This document shows, one piece after another, positions 33,054 through 36,142 of a stretch of DNA of 36,142 nt; the stretch's first letter is position 1; each line of letters begins with the position of its first letter. The notes below the pieces were generated by a model. That model had not been told where the DNA came from and did no database searches. It saw only the letters and a list, made by a program, of their open reading frames with translations. This stretch comes from Parvularia atlantis (Eukaryota > Opisthokonta > Rotosphaerida). The position numbers and the translations under genes are program-made. The DNA lies in contig CALSCO010002149.1 in the NCBI GenBank assembly GCA_943704415.1, positions 1-36,142 on the forward strand. The letters run 5' to 3'.

Positions 33054-34313
33054 GGCGGCGGAGGTGCGGCGCGATCAGCAGCGCGGCCGCTTCGTTGTCG
33101 CCGCACGCGCCCTGCCTACGCCCGGTACGCCCGTCCTCCGCACGCGGCCGTACGTGCTTGCACCGATCGACAGCCACCGCAAACGTGTCTGCGCGGCCTG
33201 CGCAGCGTGGCACCCGGGCGGCCGTCTCGCACTCGCCTGCGCCGGATGCGACAAGAGCTGGTACTGCAACGCGGACTGCCGCGAGCGCGACGAGCGCGAG
33301 GGCCACCACAGCCGCGCGTGCGCGCTGCTGCGGCACCTGGCCGCGCACGACGCCGATCGCCACGTCAAGAGCGTCGTGCGCGTGCTCGCGCTCGTCCTGC
33401 TCCGGCGCGCACTCGAGGCCGACGGGCGAGGCGACGCGCGGGCCGCGATCGAGACGGGCGCCGCCGACGACGACACGCCGCACCGCAACGCCACGGGGCG
33501 GCCGGCCGTGCACGTGCCCGCGACAATCGGCACGGACGAGGACGACGGCGCGGGCACCTTCGCCGACTTTCTGCAGCTGCAGAGCCACGCCGCGGCGTGG
33601 TCGACCGACGAGCTGCGCGACTGGCGGTGCGCGATGCGGCTGGCAGCGCTGCCGGTGCGCACAGCTGCTGAGCGTGCGCTGCGCCGCAGCAAGACCGAGC
33701 GCTTCCTGGTCGACACGCTACACCGCGAGGGGCTGCTCGCCCGCGACGAGCCGCTGCTGCACTACGTCTCGGCCATCGAGAGCAACTGCTTCGGGCTGTG
33801 GACGAGCAAGGGCGAGACGTACGCGCGCGTGCTGTACCTGCGCGCCTCGTACTTGAACCACTCGTGTCGGCCAAACTGCGAGAGCGTGCACGGCGAGGAC
33901 GGGCGCATGACGATCGTGACGCGCGAGCCCGTCGCCGAAGGTGCCGCCAGCACCGACCCTACTGTGCGCTCACGGGCAGCGGGCGCGCAGGCGACGAGCT
34001 GACGATCAGGTACGTCGACGTCGAGATCCCGCGCAGCACGCGCCGCGCACTCCTGCATGCGGAGTACCGCTTCTGGTGCTCGTGTGCCCGCTGCGAAGCC
34101 GAAGCCGAGGCTGCCGGGGGCAGCACCTACACCTACGCGCGCAGCGTCAACCGCTCGCTCAAGAACCGGCCGTCGGGCACGCCATCCAGGCGGCGCCAGG
34201 CGCAGCGCGCAGCGGAGGCAAACGCTGAGCCGCCCGAGGCTGAGCCGCTCGAGTTTGCGACCGAGGCCGACAGCGAACCCACCGGCCAGTCAGCCGCTGC
34301 GCAAACTGTATGA
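33052..34313 (+). CDS. SET-MYND (SMYD) protein, probable lysine methyltransferase
   Basis: A 403-residue protein with one intron (33941-33990, 50 nt). A split SET domain begins GRFVVAARALPTPGTPVLRT and is interrupted by a MYND zinc finger (CAACAAW, CAGCDKSWYCNADCRERD, then HHSRAC). It resumes with HYVSAIESNCFGLWTSKGE, the core NHSCRPNCESV and DELTIRYVDVEIP, then the Cys-rich post-SET FWCSCARC. SMYD enzymes methylate lysines on histones or other proteins; the target is unknown. The C-terminal tail is Ala/Glu-rich. Met at 33052 is chosen because SET homology begins 11 residues later. The gene ends at TGA 34311-34313, seven bases from the convergent APC1 stop. Confidence 0.9.
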
Positions 34314-34320
34314 GCAGCAG

Positions 34321-36142
34321 TCAACACAGCAGCAGCTCTAGCTCCCCCGGCACAAAGACGCTTTCAAACAGGAAGCGGTGCCGGCCAGCGGCGTCCTCGA
34401 CCAGCGACGCAAACGCCCGGATCACGCGCAGGTGCTCGAGCACAGCCGTCCCGATCGGCGCGCCCTTGCGCTGCGCCCGGTGCGCCGACTGCGCCGCCAA
34501 GCGTGCCGCCAGCAGGCACGGCAGGTGGTCCAAGTGGCAATGCGCCGTCGCGCTGCGCAGCACTGCCGCAGCCTCGGGCCCGAGCCCGTCCTTGCCGGGC
34601 ACGCAGACGATCTGCTCAAAGGCGCGCACGGTGGGCGACTTGAACAGTTTCTGCGAGACGCGCACGCGTGCGTATGCTCAACTGTCGGCCGCGGCCACGC
34701 AGGCACGCACCGGGCGCGGCAGAAACACGTCGGCGTCGGTCGGGATCTGCGAGCGCGCGCTCTTCAGACTGGCAACGTGAGCGGACTGCACACACGCACG
34801 GTCTGCGGCCAGAAGCGTTCGTCGTCGACGACGATGGCACGAATGTGCGCACGCTCGGGTAGCAAGCACGGCGTCTCGAGGTGCACGGCTGCGTTATGGG
34901 CCACACACGCGTTCAGGACACCCGCCCGTGCTCGCCTGTAAAGCGCACGCACCCTGCCCGTCCTGCATGTCCACGCGCATCCGCGTCGGGCTAGACGTGC
35001 GCGTCGTGGCGTCCAGGGTCACGAGCGATCGGCGCTCGAGTGCTGCGACGTGCATATGTCGAAGGGCCTGTGCGCTACGTCGGCCGTTGTCGTGTGCAAA
35101 CGCCGCGATGCGCGCCTGCAGGTGGTAGAGGTTGTCGCCCGGCGTGCTCGGGAAGCGCGGGTAGAGGCTGACGACGAGCAGCGCGATCGACACGTCGTCG
35201 GTCTCTGTGCCAACCGGTCAGCGTAGCGCAGCACGGTGCGCCATCGCCTGCGCATACTCAGGCTTGCCGTGCCGCCACTGAGGAACAGGAAGCCAAGAGC
35301 CATGTGCACGGCCATATGGAAGCCGTACAGGCCGGTCCCGCTGTGGTTGTGCAGCTGCGTGTCACGTCAGCGAGCGCGCCCTTGTGTGTGCACTAGTTGC
35401 GTTTGTGGCGCACCTTGCGGAGCCGCCGAAGCAGCACCAGGTCGCCCGAGCCGGCCATCACGAGCGACAGCGAGAGCGCGACCGTTGCGACGCAGGTCTG
35501 CAGGCCGACGCGCTCGGTCGTCTTGGCTGAGTGGTGCGCGCGACTGTCAGCCACATACCGCGCCGGCGGCGCAGTGGCCGTGTACCGAGCAGGTGCATCT
35601 CCTTCTCGAGCAGGACAAAGTAGTGCAGCAGCACGGCGCAGACGTCCGCACGCTGCGTGCCCGCATGCTTGAGCGCAAGCACGAAGCACACGCCCGTGAC
35701 GATGTGCCGGTACGCCGTCGCAATCTGCTCGGCAGGCTTGGCCTGCATCATCTGCCGCCCGTGCACGCGCGTCAGTTATCGGCTGAGCGCTCACCCTGTT
35801 GTGCACCTGCTCCCGCACAAACGCTGGACACGTCGCCTCGACGTGCTCGCGTGTCGGGTGCTGGGCGTCCCACAAGATGAGCCCGCGCGCGACCGTGCGC
35901 ATCAGCAGCACGTCCGGCCGGAAGTAGTCAAGCGCAAACGCAGTCTGCGGCAGCACGAGATCTGCGCGCGCCGTCAGCCGCTTCGGCACACCGCCACCAC
36001 GCGCACGTACAGGCGGCCGCCGCTTCGTCGTTGGTGCGCAGATACATCAGGCCGTAGGCGAGCGTCGCGCCGGGCGTGGTCACATGCTCCTGGTGCATGC
36101 ATGGACGGTGAGCGAGCGTTGCTGCGAGCGACCCGCCCCCCC
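34321..36142 (-). CDS. APC1: APC1, largest anaphase-promoting complex subunit, C-terminal part
   Basis: The gene enters from the right edge and ends at TGA 34321-34323. In order it shows TTPGATLAYGLMYLRTND, YFRPDVLLMRTVARGLILWD, EQIATAYRHIVTGVCFVLAL with KHAGTQ, VGLQTCVATVALSLSLVMAG, GFHMAVHMALGFLFLSGGTA, and LYPRFPSTPGDNLYHLQ. These are the proteasome/cyclosome (PC) repeats and following conserved region of APC1, the scaffold of the APC/C ubiquitin ligase that triggers anaphase. The last exon encodes about 110 residues of helical C terminus. About eight introns of 45-65 nt interrupt the visible part. The right window edge (36103-36142) falls in an intron, so the N-terminal two thirds are missing. 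Confidence 0.93.

Overview
The window is nuclear DNA from a very compact, very GC-rich fungus, most likely a basidiomycete yeast of the Ustilaginomycotina (Malassezia-like). Three observations point there. I count 19 protein genes in 36 kb, about 1.9 kb each, with intergenic gaps often of only 7-80 bases. Nearly every gene is cut by many tiny introns, mostly 45-70 nt, with GTGCG donors, CTGAC/CTCAC/CTAAT-like branch sites and GCGCAG-type acceptors. The gene set is fungal/opisthokont housekeeping (MARK-type kinase, Wee1, Hsp104, STRIPAK FHA protein, APC1, Gpi2, mitochondrial carriers). The genus is an inference; no rRNA or other marker is present. I see no tRNA, rRNA, transposon, virus-like element, CRISPR or centromere-like sequence.

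Layout, left to right (+ forward, - reverse): 3' end of an S1/P1-type nuclease (+); MARK/SIK-family kinase with UBA and KA1 domains (+); mitochondrial J-domain/PPR protein (-); endosomal/vacuolar Qa-SNARE (-); RING-H2 ubiquitin ligase (+); carnitine acetyltransferase (-); Rim2-type mitochondrial pyrimidine nucleotide carrier (-); Wee1 kinase (-); BSD-domain protein (+); Hsp104 disaggregase (-); Dus1 tRNA dihydrouridine synthase (-); SLMAP/Far10-like FHA tail-anchored protein (+); mitochondrial ribosomal protein uS5m (-); long-chain acyl-CoA synthetase (+); Gpi2/PIG-C (-); Rab18-like GTPase (-); a small DMAC1/DUF4536-like two-helix membrane protein (-); SET-MYND (SMYD) protein (+); and the C-terminal part of APC1 (-), which runs off the right end.

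Functionally the window mixes mitochondrial biology and lipid use (carnitine acetyltransferase, acyl-CoA synthetase, Rim2, uS5m, DMAC1-like, J-PPR), cell-cycle control (Wee1, APC1), membrane traffic (Qa-SNARE, Rab18, GPI anchoring) and stress (Hsp104). This is a housekeeping chromosome arm rather than a gene cluster. Several gene pairs are divergent from almost no spacer (Wee1/BSD, uS5m/acyl-CoA synthetase, DMAC1-like/SMYD) and must share promoters.

The observations most worth a second look are a J-domain fused to a PPR protein, at least nine GC-AG introns required by reading frame, a CATG palindrome that may supply both start codons of a divergent pair, long dinucleotide repeats inside introns, and a large acidic insert in uS5m. 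Exon boundaries were placed by hand from frame and protein-family alignment. Domain assignments are firmer than exact N termini.
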